Shown here: piece after piece, positions 29,308 to 37,953 of the stretch
Numbering within the stretch: position 1 is the first letter of the stretch
How the letters are laid out: every line of letters begins with the position of its first letter
From: Methanoperedens sp041648475
GTDB taxonomy: Archaea; Halobacteriota; Methanosarcinia; Methanosarcinales; Methanoperedenaceae
Reading direction: 5' to 3'
DNA length: 64,000 bases
Assembly (NCBI GenBank): GCA_041648475.1
Contig: JBAZOV010000010.1
Span: 1-64,000, forward strand
The notes under the pieces: generated by a model
The model's database searches: none
What the model saw: the letters and a program-made list of their open reading frames with translations, nothing else
What the model was told of the DNA's origin: nothing
Position numbers and translations under genes: made by a program

Positions 29308-32300
29308 TTATATCCGTATCGTATAATCCTCACTATCCAGCGTTAAATTAGGACTATAATATGGGTCTCCTCCATCAATGACATTTCCCCATTTTTTCCT
29401 GATATATTCGACATCCTTCAAAAACAGCTTTTGTAAATCGGGCGCATCGTTGTAATCCCGATTCAATGTTCCATGATGAATAAGTTCTGCGAATGGTGTA
29501 TAAACAATAAGGTATCCCTGTTCCCTGAGTTTTAGACACAGATCGACATCGCTAAAAGCAACAGCCAGATTTTCATCAAATCCATTAACTTCATTAAACA
29601 CATCTTTTCTCAGCATCATGCATGCGGCTGTAACAGCGCTGCAATTTTTTACTATAGTAATGTTGCCGAAATATCCCGGTATGTTCGAAGGGAATCCTGA
29701 AAGTGGATATCCGGCAACATGATCTTTACCTAAACCTAAGGTAATTCCACAATGCAGCATTTGGTTGCTTGAATTAATTAATTTCGTCCCGACTGCGCCC
29801 ACTTGCGGTCTTTGGGTATTCTCACACAGGGCATTTAACCAATCATTCGTAATGATTTCCACATTTTCATCTAAGAATAAAAGATATTCCCCTCTGGCAT
29901 GAGATGTTGCAAGATTTCTGGCTTTAGAAATATTATAGCTGCCACTGTATTGGATGATATGCACTTTCTCTTTGGCAATTACTTCAGGTTCTTGTTTTTC
30001 CATATTGATTACGACAATTTCATAATTGGAATAATCAGTCGCCTGTTCAATATTCTCAATGCATTTATTAATTACGTCACTATCACTGCTAACGATTATC
30101 ATGCTTACTAACGGCGAACCCAATAATTTTCGTTTCATCCGATAAGAACCAGTCCAAAAACCATCTGAAACTTCTCCATCGATGTTATTGCGTTTCATGT
30201 AATCTGTTATAGCATTTTTGGCAGCAACATATGCATAGTTTTTAGCCCCGGCAGCAGATGCTGCAGAGCCGGGCACCATTCTCCAGTGGTATAGTATTTT
30301 CGGGATATGATGGATACTGTGTGTTTTATCCATGACCCGTAATACAATGTCATAATCCTGACTTCCATCAAAATCCTTTCTGAATTTTCCGATCTCATCA
30401 ATGATTTTTTTTTTGTAAACGCCAAAGTGGCACGTGTACATGCAGGATAAAAACGTATCAGGAGACCAGTCCGGTTTAAAGAAAGGATCCCTGCGGTTAC
30501 CTTTCAGATCAATTTTATCCTCGTCGGTATAAATCATACCTGCATCGCGGTTGGTTTGAAGATATTTGACAACTTCATACAGGGCATCCGGCGAAATTTC
30601 ATCGTCATGGTCAAGTAAACCAATATATTCTCCTGTAACAAGGGCTAACGCTTCGTTTGAATTTTCAGAAATGCCTTTGTTTTCCGCAAGGAATTTGACT
30701 TTTATTCTGGGGTCCTTCTTTGCGTAAGCTTCGAGGCATTTTTTAACATCCTTTTTTGTGGATGCATCGGCAAGACACAGTTCCCAGTTTTCATATACCT
30801 GGCTTCTGACTGATTTTATTGCTGAATCGATCCATGCAACGTCAGGATTATAAACAGGAGTTAAAATACTGATTTTTGGCTGGTATTCAAAATCTTTAAC
30901 TTCTTTTTTATATTGTTCGATTTTTTGTGCAGTTGGTTCATTTTTCAGTATCCAGATGTCATATCTGCTTTTTACCCCAATGTCAGCAAATGCCTGAAAG
31001 CCAATACTGCCATTGAGGGGTTCATCATTATAATACAAAGTTAATTCGGGAAAAGTTACCGATTCATTATGCCAGACAACTGCGCCAGGATCCTGTTTAG
31101 AAATTAATTCAAAGAAAAATGTTCTCTCTTTGCTGTCTTTGATCGGCTTGAAGCTAAATAATGTATAGCCATTGTCTTGAATTCTGCGACCTTTTACAGA
31201 TGTTTTTCTTAAAATCTCACCGCCAGCATTTTTAATATAAAGGATAAGGTCTGAATTAAGTCTATTATTTGTTGCAGTATATATTTTAATTTCATTTAAA
31301 TTATCTGATAAGAATGTAAATTTGCCGCGCAGGCTTTTCGAAAGAGACAGCGGAACATTTGGAGAAACTATTTTTGTCTCAACGATTGGTACTCTGGAGG
31401 CATAGATGTTTTTCTTAAATAGCTTGTCATTGAATTTCTGTAAAAAAGCGCCCAGGCCATCATTTGCAATTAACTTGAAGCTTTTTGTCCCAAGGTTATA
31501 TAAATTTCTTCTTCTTGAATTGTGTGGAAAAATAGAGTTTACAAATCCACGATATTTTGTTAATATCTGCCACGAAGTGCTGTTGTAAATATCATTTAAT
31601 TTTCTATTGTTCTGCGCTATTAAAGAATTCAGATTTTGGATATACTCATCTTTGTTTGTGATTGTTTCCTTTAATCCATTTATATACTCATCTTTGTTTG
31701 TGACTGTTTCCTTTAATCCGTTTATATACTCATCTTTGTTTGTGACCGTTTCCTTTAATCCGTTTATATAATCGTCTTTGTTTGTGACTGTTTCCTTTAA
31801 TCCGTTTATATAATTATCTTTGTTTGTGACTGTTTCCTTTAATCCATTTATATACTTATCTTTGTTTGTGACTGTTTCTTTTAATCCGTTTATATAAGCG
31901 TCTTTGTTTGTGACTGTTTCCTTTAATCCGTTTATATAATTCTCTTTGTTTGTGACTGTTTCCTTTAATCCATTTATATAATTATCTTTGTTTGTGACTG
32001 TTTCCTTTAATCCGTTTATATACTCATCCTTGTTTGTGACTGTCGTCTCTAATCCAGTTATATACTCCTCTTTCTTTTGAACAACAGTTCCCAGGAGTTG
32101 TATGTGTTCATCTTTATCCTGAAGTATTGTTTCAAGATTATGGATATGAATTTCCTTATTATCTGTAAATTGCCCAATGGTTTCAAAGATTAGTGTTTCC
32201 AGTGAATGAAATTTTGATACATCCATTATACTATTTAATTTATAATCGATTTCAGGAAGTGTTCCAGTTTTTCCAATCAAATATATTGTTCTATATGCTG

Positions 32301-33009
32301 GATTCAACGAATCCCCAAGTTCTAAAAAATTCAAGTTATAAAATCTATAGACTCTGCTTACATTTTCAACAGGAATGCCGTATTTATATGAATAAAATAT
32401 AAAAAGTTGCATTAACAGCCAGTTAGAGATATTGTTTGTTTCCGTAGTTAGATATTCAAATCCATTGGTTTTCAAAAACTCTTCCAGTTTTTTTCCAGAT
32501 GGAAGTCCGTTTTTTATATGCTCGAATAGCCACGGATGGTCATTACCCGTAAGTTTATGGAAAAAATCGTTAATCTGTATCTCAGCTTCCGCTGCTTTTT
32601 CAGAGTAAAAAGGCGCGCCCAGTATAACATAATTCTTACTGATCCTTTGCATTTCTGATAATGTGTTCTCCCGGTTTTCAGGAGATATATGCTCAAAAAG
32701 GTCTGAAGAAACCACAACATCAAAGGTGCGATCCTTAAAAGGTGCGCTTATGATATCCCCTACAAAATAATTTATTTCATTGGATTCAGATTTTAGGATA
32801 TCGAGTATGTATAAATCGTCATCCACCTGAAGAAATTCCTTCAGATGCCCACTCCTTCCACCGATATCTAAAATTTTTAACCCTTTCTTTTTTTTTCGCA
32901 AAAGGTTTATCAAATCACTTATTATTTTGTTCCTTGTGTATAAATCGAAAGGTAGATCGAACCTTTCAATTAACATATTTCCATCCGAATTCTCTGTCAA
33001 TTTCAACAT
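29308..33009 (-). CDS. Giant methyltransferase / coiled-coil / double GT2 glycosyltransferase
   Basis: 1233 residues, convergent to the exoprotein string. Residues ~45-160 are a class I SAM methyltransferase (L-D-I-G-G-R-S-G-H, S-S-D-L-F-E-H-I). Residues ~315-460 are ten near-identical 14-residue coiled-coil repeats (E-T-V-T-N-K-D-x-Y-I-N-G-L-K). After a beta-rich linker come two family-2 glycosyltransferase domains. One spans ~708-960 (S-I-L-T-P-V-Y-N; L-L-D-H-D-D-E; Y-T-D-E-D) and the other ~965-1215 (M-I-I-V-S-S; L-L-F-L-D-E-N; F-S-D-V-D-L-C). The first domain keeps the full D-H-D-D metal site; the second has D-E-N instead. Cytosolic. Likely builds, and may cap by methylation, the polymer exported by the adjacent Wzm/Wzt; that role is inferred from E. 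coli WbdD and context. Confidence 0.88.
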   Translation of the reverse strand: MLKLTENSDGNMLIERFDLPFDLYTRNKIISDLINLLRKKKKGLKILDIGGRSGHLKEFLQVDDDLYILDILKSESNEINYFVGDIISAPFKDRTFDVVVSSDLFEHISPENRENTLSEMQRISKNYVILGAPFYSEKAAEAEIQINDFFHKLTGNDHPWLFEHIKNGLPSGKKLEEFLKTNGFEYLTTETNNISNWLLMQLFIFYSYKYGIPVENVSRVYRFYNLNFLELGDSLNPAYRTIYLIGKTGTLPEIDYKLNSIMDVSKFHSLETLIFETIGQFTDNKEIHIHNLETILQDKDEHIQLLGTVVQKKEEYITGLETTVTNKDEYINGLKETVTNKDNYINGLKETVTNKENYINGLKETVTNKDAYINGLKETVTNKDKYINGLKETVTNKDNYINGLKETVTNKDDYINGLKETVTNKDEYINGLKETVTNKDEYINGLKETITNKDEYIQNLNSLIAQNNRKLNDIYNSTSWQILTKYRGFVNSIFPHNSRRRNLYNLGTKSFKLIANDGLGAFLQKFNDKLFKKNIYASRVPIVETKIVSPNVPLSLSKSLRGKFTFLSDNLNEIKIYTATNNRLNSDLILYIKNAGGEILRKTSVKGRRIQDNGYTLFSFKPIKDSKERTFFFELISKQDPGAVVWHNESVTFPELTLYYNDEPLNGSIGFQAFADIGVKSRYDIWILKNEPTAQKIEQYKKEVKDFEYQPKISILTPVYNPDVAWIDSAIKSVRSQVYENWELCLADASTKKDVKKCLEAYAKKDPRIKVKFLAENKGISENSNEALALVTGEYIGLLDHDDEISPDALYEVVKYLQTNRDAGMIYTDEDKIDLKGNRRDPFFKPDWSPDTFLSCMYTCHFGVYKKKIIDEIGKFRKDFDGSQDYDIVLRVMDKTHSIHHIPKILYHWRMVPGSAASAAGAKNYAYVAAKNAITDYMKRNNIDGEVSDGFWTGSYRMKRKLLGSPLVSMIIVSSDSDVINKCIENIEQATDYSNYEIVVINMEKQEPEVIAKEKVHIIQYSGSYNISKARNLATSHARGEYLLFLDENVEIITNDWLNALCENTQRPQVGAVGTKLINSSNQMLHCGITLGLGKDHVAGYPLSGFPSNIPGYFGNITIVKNCSAVTAACMMLRKDVFNEVNGFDENLAVAFSDVDLCLKLREQGYLIVYTPFAELIHHGTLNRDYNDAPDLQKLFLKDVEYIRKKWGNVIDGGDPYYSPNLTLDSEDYTIRI
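31630..32055 (-). repeat. Ten 42-bp tandem repeats encoding a coiled-coil rod
   Basis: The unit (on this strand T-T-T-G-T-G-A-C-T-G-T-T-T-C-C-T-T-T-A-A and 22 further bases) repeats about ten times, with changes mostly in one codon. Each codes for 14 residues, i.e. two heptads, in frame with the glycosyltransferase gene. Such an array can gain or lose units by slippage without breaking the frame. Confidence 0.9.
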
Positions 33010-33064
33010 TTTTCACAATCATCAGTGGGTAAATAGTAATACTGTTCATTGCATATAAAGATGT

Positions 33065-35170
33065 ATGAATTTTCTACGAATGCTTGAAAAAAACATAAAA
33101 ACTTTACAAGTATTTGTAGTATTGGTAATTAGCTATATGCTTTTATTTCAAAACAGGTTATGGGCTGATTTTCCCGATGAAGGAGACAACTTCGCAGGAG
33201 GTTGGCTGATTTCAAAAGGGTATGTTCTTTATAAAGACACGTTTTCTCATCACATGCCTTTTCCTTACTATTATGCAAGTTTGTTAATTAAACTGGGTTT
33301 AAATGATGTTAGTGGTTTAAGAATCGGAATGAGTCTAACTATCTTATTTTTTTGGATATTAATTTTAGTTATTTTCAAGGATAAAATTAATTATAAACTT
33401 TTATGTATTATGATCTTTTTATCGGCAATTGCTCATCCTATCTTTTGGGGGCATATGTTTTTAGCTGACAGCTTTTTTGCATATTCTTTCCTTATCATTT
33501 TTCTTTATTTTTTCTCAAATCCCCAATTAAATTTCAATATCAAGGATAAAATTATAATCGCTTCGATGATTTATATTTCAATTATGTCTGCTCTTGTTAG
33601 TATCATCCCAATTATGTTTTTAGGGGTTTACTATACCATAAATAAATTGTCTCAATTTTATGTTGAAAAAACAAATATTAAAAATAAGGTCTCTGGAGAA
33701 CTTATATTTGTGTTGTTAATTTTCACTCCTTTTATCCTGTCGCTGGTTTATTTCTATTGCGCAGGTTCGCTACAAGATTTGTTTAATCAAGCATATTTAT
33801 TTAATAAAATTTATTACTCTCAGTTTACAGGAATGCTTACTAATCCACAATTTTTTAGCATTATAAAAGCATATAGTGAATTTATTTTAAATTTTTTCAT
33901 TTCTGATTATGGGTGGTTAATCAATGAGAAATCTTTTGTTTGTACGTGGGGTTGCACGCCATTGTTCTTTGAAGGTTTTCTCGTGATAAGTAATCTTATC
34001 ACTTCAGTGATATTTTGGGTAAAAAGAAAAAGATCATTTGCCATTTTTTATTTTTTCTGTCTGGGATTATTACTGATGCAAAGAGTATGGGTTCATGCGA
34101 TCCCATATTATCTGTTATCTTTTTTTAGCATTAGTTTAATCATAACAGAAGCGTACGAATTATTTTCATACAGATTACGAAACCAACAACTTATTACCAA
34201 AATTAACCTTTGGTTAATTCCGATTATAATTTATGCTTTTTTGGCAATAATGTTCTTGGGGGTAATTTCCTATGCTTATGTTTCTAATGGTTCTGGCATT
34301 GGTCCAAACATTGCGTATGTCTCCGACTATGATATAATCATCCAAACATTAACGCTGCCCAATGATACGATATGGGTTGCTCCACTGCAACCCTCATTGT
34401 ATTTTACAAATGATAGATTCCCAGCTTCACGCTATACATTTTATCTGCCCTGGCAGAGTATATCAGAAGAGATTAATAAAGAAATCCTTGAAGATTTAAA
34501 TATTAAAAAACCACCACTGATTATATTCTCTAGAGATGTTGAAATTGGGGAATATGTACTAAAAGATTATGGGAAAGTAATTGATGATTACGTCATACAA
34601 AATTATCAACAGGTAGATCCTGATGATCCAACATATAAAAATATCTACTTGATAAAAACAAAACAAAATCAATTATTCAGGACATTAATTGATAGCGGTT
34701 TATATCAACCTGTAGATGCAAAACAATTGGATAAAAGTGTCCATATCAGTGAAATTGTAGCTGGAGAACAAGTAGTCCAAACATTCACTCCAAAACATCG
34801 AATTAATAGAATAGATTTGATGTTAGCGACTTTCGTAAGAAGTAATCATGGTAAAATTATTTTTCATATTAAGGATAATTTAAATAAAGAGATATATACG
34901 AAAACAGAAGAAATTTCAAAAATAAACGATAGTAGTTGGTATTCTATTAGATTTCAACCATTAAACGATACGCTGATCGGAAAAACAATTTATTTGGTTA
35001 TAGAAGCGCCAGAATCAAAACCTGGCGATGCTGTTACAATCTACTCTTCTAAAAATGATACCTATAAAATGGGTGGGCTGTATATTAATGGTCAGCCAAC
35101 AGGAAAAGACCTCACATTTAAAACGTATTGGAATCCATATTCAAATAATGCAACGGATTCGGGTAATTAA
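33065..35170 (+). CDS. GT-C family membrane glycosyltransferase
   Basis: 701 residues, divergent from the giant glycosyltransferase with 55 bases between the starts. About ten hydrophobic segments span residues ~15-405. The first extracellular loop carries W-A-D-F-P-D-E-G-D and L-I-S-K-G-Y-V-L-Y-K-D, followed by F-S-H-H-M-P-F-P-Y-Y. That is the usual acidic/His signature of GT-C (PMT/ArnT-like) enzymes that use lipid-linked sugars. Residues ~560-690 form a soluble beta-sandwich of the sugar-binding kind. Likely transfers a sugar from a polyprenyl-phosphate carrier to a surface glycan or protein. Codon use is notably AT-rich compared with the rfb genes. No Shine-Dalgarno is evident; a TATA-like A/T run lies ~30 bases upstream. 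Confidence 0.8.
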   Translation: MNFLRMLEKNIKTLQVFVVLVISYMLLFQNRLWADFPDEGDNFAGGWLISKGYVLYKDTFSHHMPFPYYYASLLIKLGLNDVSGLRIGMSLTILFFWILILVIFKDKINYKLLCIMIFLSAIAHPIFWGHMFLADSFFAYSFLIIFLYFFSNPQLNFNIKDKIIIASMIYISIMSALVSIIPIMFLGVYYTINKLSQFYVEKTNIKNKVSGELIFVLLIFTPFILSLVYFYCAGSLQDLFNQAYLFNKIYYSQFTGMLTNPQFFSIIKAYSEFILNFFISDYGWLINEKSFVCTWGCTPLFFEGFLVISNLITSVIFWVKRKRSFAIFYFFCLGLLLMQRVWVHAIPYYLLSFFSISLIITEAYELFSYRLRNQQLITKINLWLIPIIIYAFLAIMFLGVISYAYVSNGSGIGPNIAYVSDYDIIIQTLTLPNDTIWVAPLQPSLYFTNDRFPASRYTFYLPWQSISEEINKEILEDLNIKKPPLIIFSRDVEIGEYVLKDYGKVIDDYVIQNYQQVDPDDPTYKNIYLIKTKQNQLFRTLIDSGLYQPVDAKQLDKSVHISEIVAGEQVVQTFTPKHRINRIDLMLATFVRSNHGKIIFHIKDNLNKEIYTKTEEISKINDSSWYSIRFQPLNDTLIGKTIYLVIEAPESKPGDAVTIYSSKNDTYKMGGLYINGQPTGKDLTFKTYWNPYSNNATDSGN

Positions 35171-35176
35171 AGCTCT

Positions 35177-36442
35177 TTAATGATACTCCCACCTGCAAGG
35201 TATGTACAACATCCCATAATCTTTAATTTCCCCATCAACAACTTTAAATGTAAACCTTTTTTCATGATGGTCATAGGGATTAACACACGCAAAATCATAA
35301 ACAGCAGCCGTAAATAAATACGTACCCTTCAATAAAGGCAGAGAATCAATAATATATCTCACGATTCCCTCTCCTTCTATACTATCTATTACGTTATTAT
35401 GGGATTTTGTATTTGGCCCTGTAATATGAACTCCATCATTTCTATGAATTGCAATCCCAAAAACTGGTTTTTCTATTTTAGCTCTTGCAAAATATTTCAT
35501 CTGGACTATAAGAGGTTCGCCAGTTCTAAAAACATGTTTCTCATTCCCATCATCATCAAAGAATTTAACCTCTGTGATCTCTACAGTTCCCGATCCCCAC
35601 CTATCCTGCGCCAAAATTTCATGGGTTTCTATCTTTTCATGCTGTTTCTTCAAACTTAATTCTTCTTTAATGTGCATATCAACACGATAATCATTAACTA
35701 CCTTCTCGCTAAACCCTATAGAACTCATCTTTCCGTGATTCAGTAGTATAGACCTCTCGCACAATTGCTTCACCGTATCCATTCCATGTGATACAAATAT
35801 GATCGTTTTCCCATCGCCCCTGAACTCATTGATCTTATCAAAACATTTCTTCTGAAATGCCTCATCCCCAACAGCCAGCGCCTCATCGATCAATATTATG
35901 TCGGGATCGGTGGATATCGCAGTAGAAAACGCCAGCCTCGCATACATCCCGCTTGAGAAGTTCTTAAGCTTTGCATTTCTGAATCTCTCAAGCTCTGCAA
36001 AATCAAAAATCTCATCGATCTTATTATTTATTTGTGCTCTGTTCATCCCCATAATCGACCCGTACAGATACACATTTTCTTGCGCCGTGAGCTCTGGCTG
36101 GAAGCCCACACCAAGCTCCAGGAATGGAGCTATCCTGCCGTTCACTTTCACGCTGCCTGAGTCCGGCCATAGAACCCCTGCAATTAGCTTCAGAAGTGTA
36201 CTCTTTCCGCTTCCATTCTCGCCTATGATGCCAAGTGTCTCACCTTTTTTCACCCTGAAGCTTATTTCCTTAACAGCCCAGAACTCCTCGTATGTTGAAG
36301 AGCTACCTTTTAGCCAGGCTACAATATGCTCGAAGAGCCGGGTCTTTTTCTCATGAGGGATACGAAATCGCTTAGAGACATTTTCTACTATGATGGCGTC
36401 TTGCTCTTGTTTTTTAGGTTTTGGAATTTGGAACATGTTCAT
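35177..36442 (-). CDS. wzt: ABC transporter ATP-binding protein, Wzt-like polysaccharide exporter
   Basis: Start set at 36442, where ATG overlaps the permease stop as ATGA; a longer frame to 36484 would overlap by 46 bases. 421 residues. Walker A G-E-N-G-S-G-K-S at 74-81, signature N-F-S-S-G-M at 161-166, Walker B I-I-L-I-D-E at 182-187. The C-terminal ~150 residues (~265-415) are an extra beta-rich domain like the Wzt C-terminal domain that recognises the finished glycan end. It energises export of a lipid-linked polysaccharide through the Wzm permease. It ends six bases from the convergent GT-C gene. Confidence 0.9.
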   Translation of the reverse strand: MNMFQIPKPKKQEQDAIIVENVSKRFRIPHEKKTRLFEHIVAWLKGSSSTYEEFWAVKEISFRVKKGETLGIIGENGSGKSTLLKLIAGVLWPDSGSVKVNGRIAPFLELGVGFQPELTAQENVYLYGSIMGMNRAQINNKIDEIFDFAELERFRNAKLKNFSSGMYARLAFSTAISTDPDIILIDEALAVGDEAFQKKCFDKINEFRGDGKTIIFVSHGMDTVKQLCERSILLNHGKMSSIGFSEKVVNDYRVDMHIKEELSLKKQHEKIETHEILAQDRWGSGTVEITEVKFFDDDGNEKHVFRTGEPLIVQMKYFARAKIEKPVFGIAIHRNDGVHITGPNTKSHNNVIDSIEGEGIVRYIIDSLPLLKGTYLFTAAVYDFACVNPYDHHEKRFTFKVVDGEIKDYGMLYIPCRWEYH

Positions 36443-37200
36443 ATATTCTCTGCAAATCTGCGTGATAATCTTTTGAATAACCATGAACCGAAGACAAATA
36501 GTATTATCCCTGAAACGATAGTAAATCCAAAATCGATAATTCCGGGTATTGAATCGAACAAAAGAACATCTCTGTACATTTCTATTAACCTTGTGATGGG
36601 GTTGAGCATATAATAAAATTTATACGTCTCAGGTATCAATGAAACAGGGTAAACAATAGGAGATAGGAAAAACCCTATTTGCAGTATCACTTCCCATATA
36701 TGGCCAAGATCCCTGTGATACACATACAAAGAAGCAAGCATAAGTCCAAGACCGTATATCATCATGAAATATATTACCTGAAGGACAGGGAATAAAAGGA
36801 TTGTGAGGGAAAAAGTGGCGCCGAAAATCAAGAGAAGCGGTATCAGCACAAGGAATTCAAGAAAAGAGCTTATGAATGCGGAAATCACCACGCTAAGTGT
36901 GAGAATCTCCCTGGGTATGTAGATTTTTGTAACAAGGCTACTTTTTCCAGTAATAGAAGACATGGCAGTCGAGGTTCCATTGGCAAAGAAACGCCAGCCT
37001 GTTATGCCTATGAGAAGATATAGCGCATAATGTTCCTGTGTGAACCGAAAGACGTTGTTGAAGACAAAATACATTATAAGCATCATAAGAAGTGGGGTCA
37101 GCATCGACCAGGCGAATCCCATGACCGAATTTGCGTACTTAGTCTTGAGGTCGCTTATCACGAGGTTCTTTATTAATTCTTTATATTTAAGTATGTACAT
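36439..37200 (-). CDS. wzm: ABC transporter permease, Wzm-like polysaccharide exporter
   Basis: 253 residues with about six transmembrane segments, fitting the ABC-2 polysaccharide-export permease family. A short cytosolic N-terminus has L-I-K-N-L-V-I-S-D-L-K-T-K-Y, the typical R/K-rich start. The L-S-P-I-V-Y-P-V-S and L-N-P-I-T-R-L-I-E-M-Y-R motifs before the last segment are characteristic. Translationally coupled to the ATPase by a 4-base overlap. Works as a homodimer with two ATPases to move the glycan across the membrane. 117 bases separate it from the upstream acylphosphatase-like gene. Confidence 0.92.
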   Translation of the reverse strand: MYILKYKELIKNLVISDLKTKYANSVMGFAWSMLTPLLMMLIMYFVFNNVFRFTQEHYALYLLIGITGWRFFANGTSTAMSSITGKSSLVTKIYIPREILTLSVVISAFISSFLEFLVLIPLLLIFGATFSLTILLFPVLQVIYFMMIYGLGLMLASLYVYHRDLGHIWEVILQIGFFLSPIVYPVSLIPETYKFYYMLNPITRLIEMYRDVLLFDSIPGIIDFGFTIVSGIILFVFGSWLFKRLSRRFAENI

Positions 37201-37317
37201 AATACTTCTAATTGTAAGTTATCTCATCGTGAAAACCATAGCCTAATTGAAGAATCGCCGAAACCCTGTGCCGTTAACATCCTTTATTGCGATCATAGCG
37301 GTTCGCTGAAAGTCCAA

Positions 37318-37902
37318 TTAAGCTTCTACCATCTTTTCTATCCTGAAAACAGTACTCCTAAGAGCAGTAATCTCCTGTCTTAATTCAAGGATTTCCTGAT
37401 GCACGTCTTTAAAGCTCTTTAATTCGTGGGTGATGGAATTGAAACCTTCCTTTGTGATATTGATGTGTTTATCCTGTTTGTTCAGGATTTCTCTGGAGAT
37501 GCCAATATGCTCCTCCTGTTTGTTCAGGATTTCTTTTGTTATTACTATATGCTCTTTTTGATTTTTTAACAGGGAAACCCCGGTCACTGCGATCTTTGAA
37601 AGCTGGGATGCGGAGAAACTGCGGGAATAAGCTTCTATTGTTCTTATATCCCCATCATAATCTTCAAATGAGACGTCTGTAACTTCGGCATCATCAGGGT
37701 AATTATTCTTTACGAATTTTATAAATATATCGATATTGTCCTTCGTCCCTCCAACCAGTACCTCCACAACCTCTATTCCATTTTTAATATTTCTTGCACT
37801 GAAATTGGGCATCAAGAGTGCTTCTGCTTCATCCAGCAGTAAAGCACGGTAACCAACATTATGTACTTTTGGACCTGTTATCAGAATCTTGCACTTTTTC
37901 AT
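37318..37902 (-). CDS. Acylphosphatase-like domain fused to a coiled coil
   Basis: 194 residues. Residues ~1-95 match acylphosphatase: the phosphate-binding loop G-P-K-V-H-N-V-G-Y-R includes the catalytic Arg, and a later N-G-I-E-V-V-E-V-L-V-G-G corresponds to the conserved core strand region. Residues ~110-190 are heptad-patterned. About three 14-residue units (L-N-K-Q-E-E-H-I-G-I-S-R-E-I) are followed by a predicted coiled coil to the end. Ordinary acylphosphatases are ~90-100 residues, so the tail is an addition. It lies between rfbD and wzm inside the glycan operon. The 14-residue period matches that of the giant glycosyltransferase. A regulatory or scaffold role is inference. Confidence 0.8.
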   Translation of the reverse strand: MKKCKILITGPKVHNVGYRALLLDEAEALLMPNFSARNIKNGIEVVEVLVGGTKDNIDIFIKFVKNNYPDDAEVTDVSFEDYDGDIRTIEAYSRSFSASQLSKIAVTGVSLLKNQKEHIVITKEILNKQEEHIGISREILNKQDKHINITKEGFNSITHELKSFKDVHQEILELRQEITALRSTVFRIEKMVEA

Positions 37903-37953
37903 TGCATCCTCTTTTGCATATTAATCTTTCTAGAACTTAATTATATCTACTAT

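Noticed and set aside
31630..32055. Regular ~42-bp repeats that look CRISPR-like
   Set aside because: They are contiguous with no unique spacers and code in frame for a 14-residue coiled-coil repeat inside the glycosyltransferase.
36443..36484. Longer Wzt start at 36484
   Set aside because: It would overlap the permease by 46 bases; ATGA coupling at 36439-36442 is the standard arrangement.
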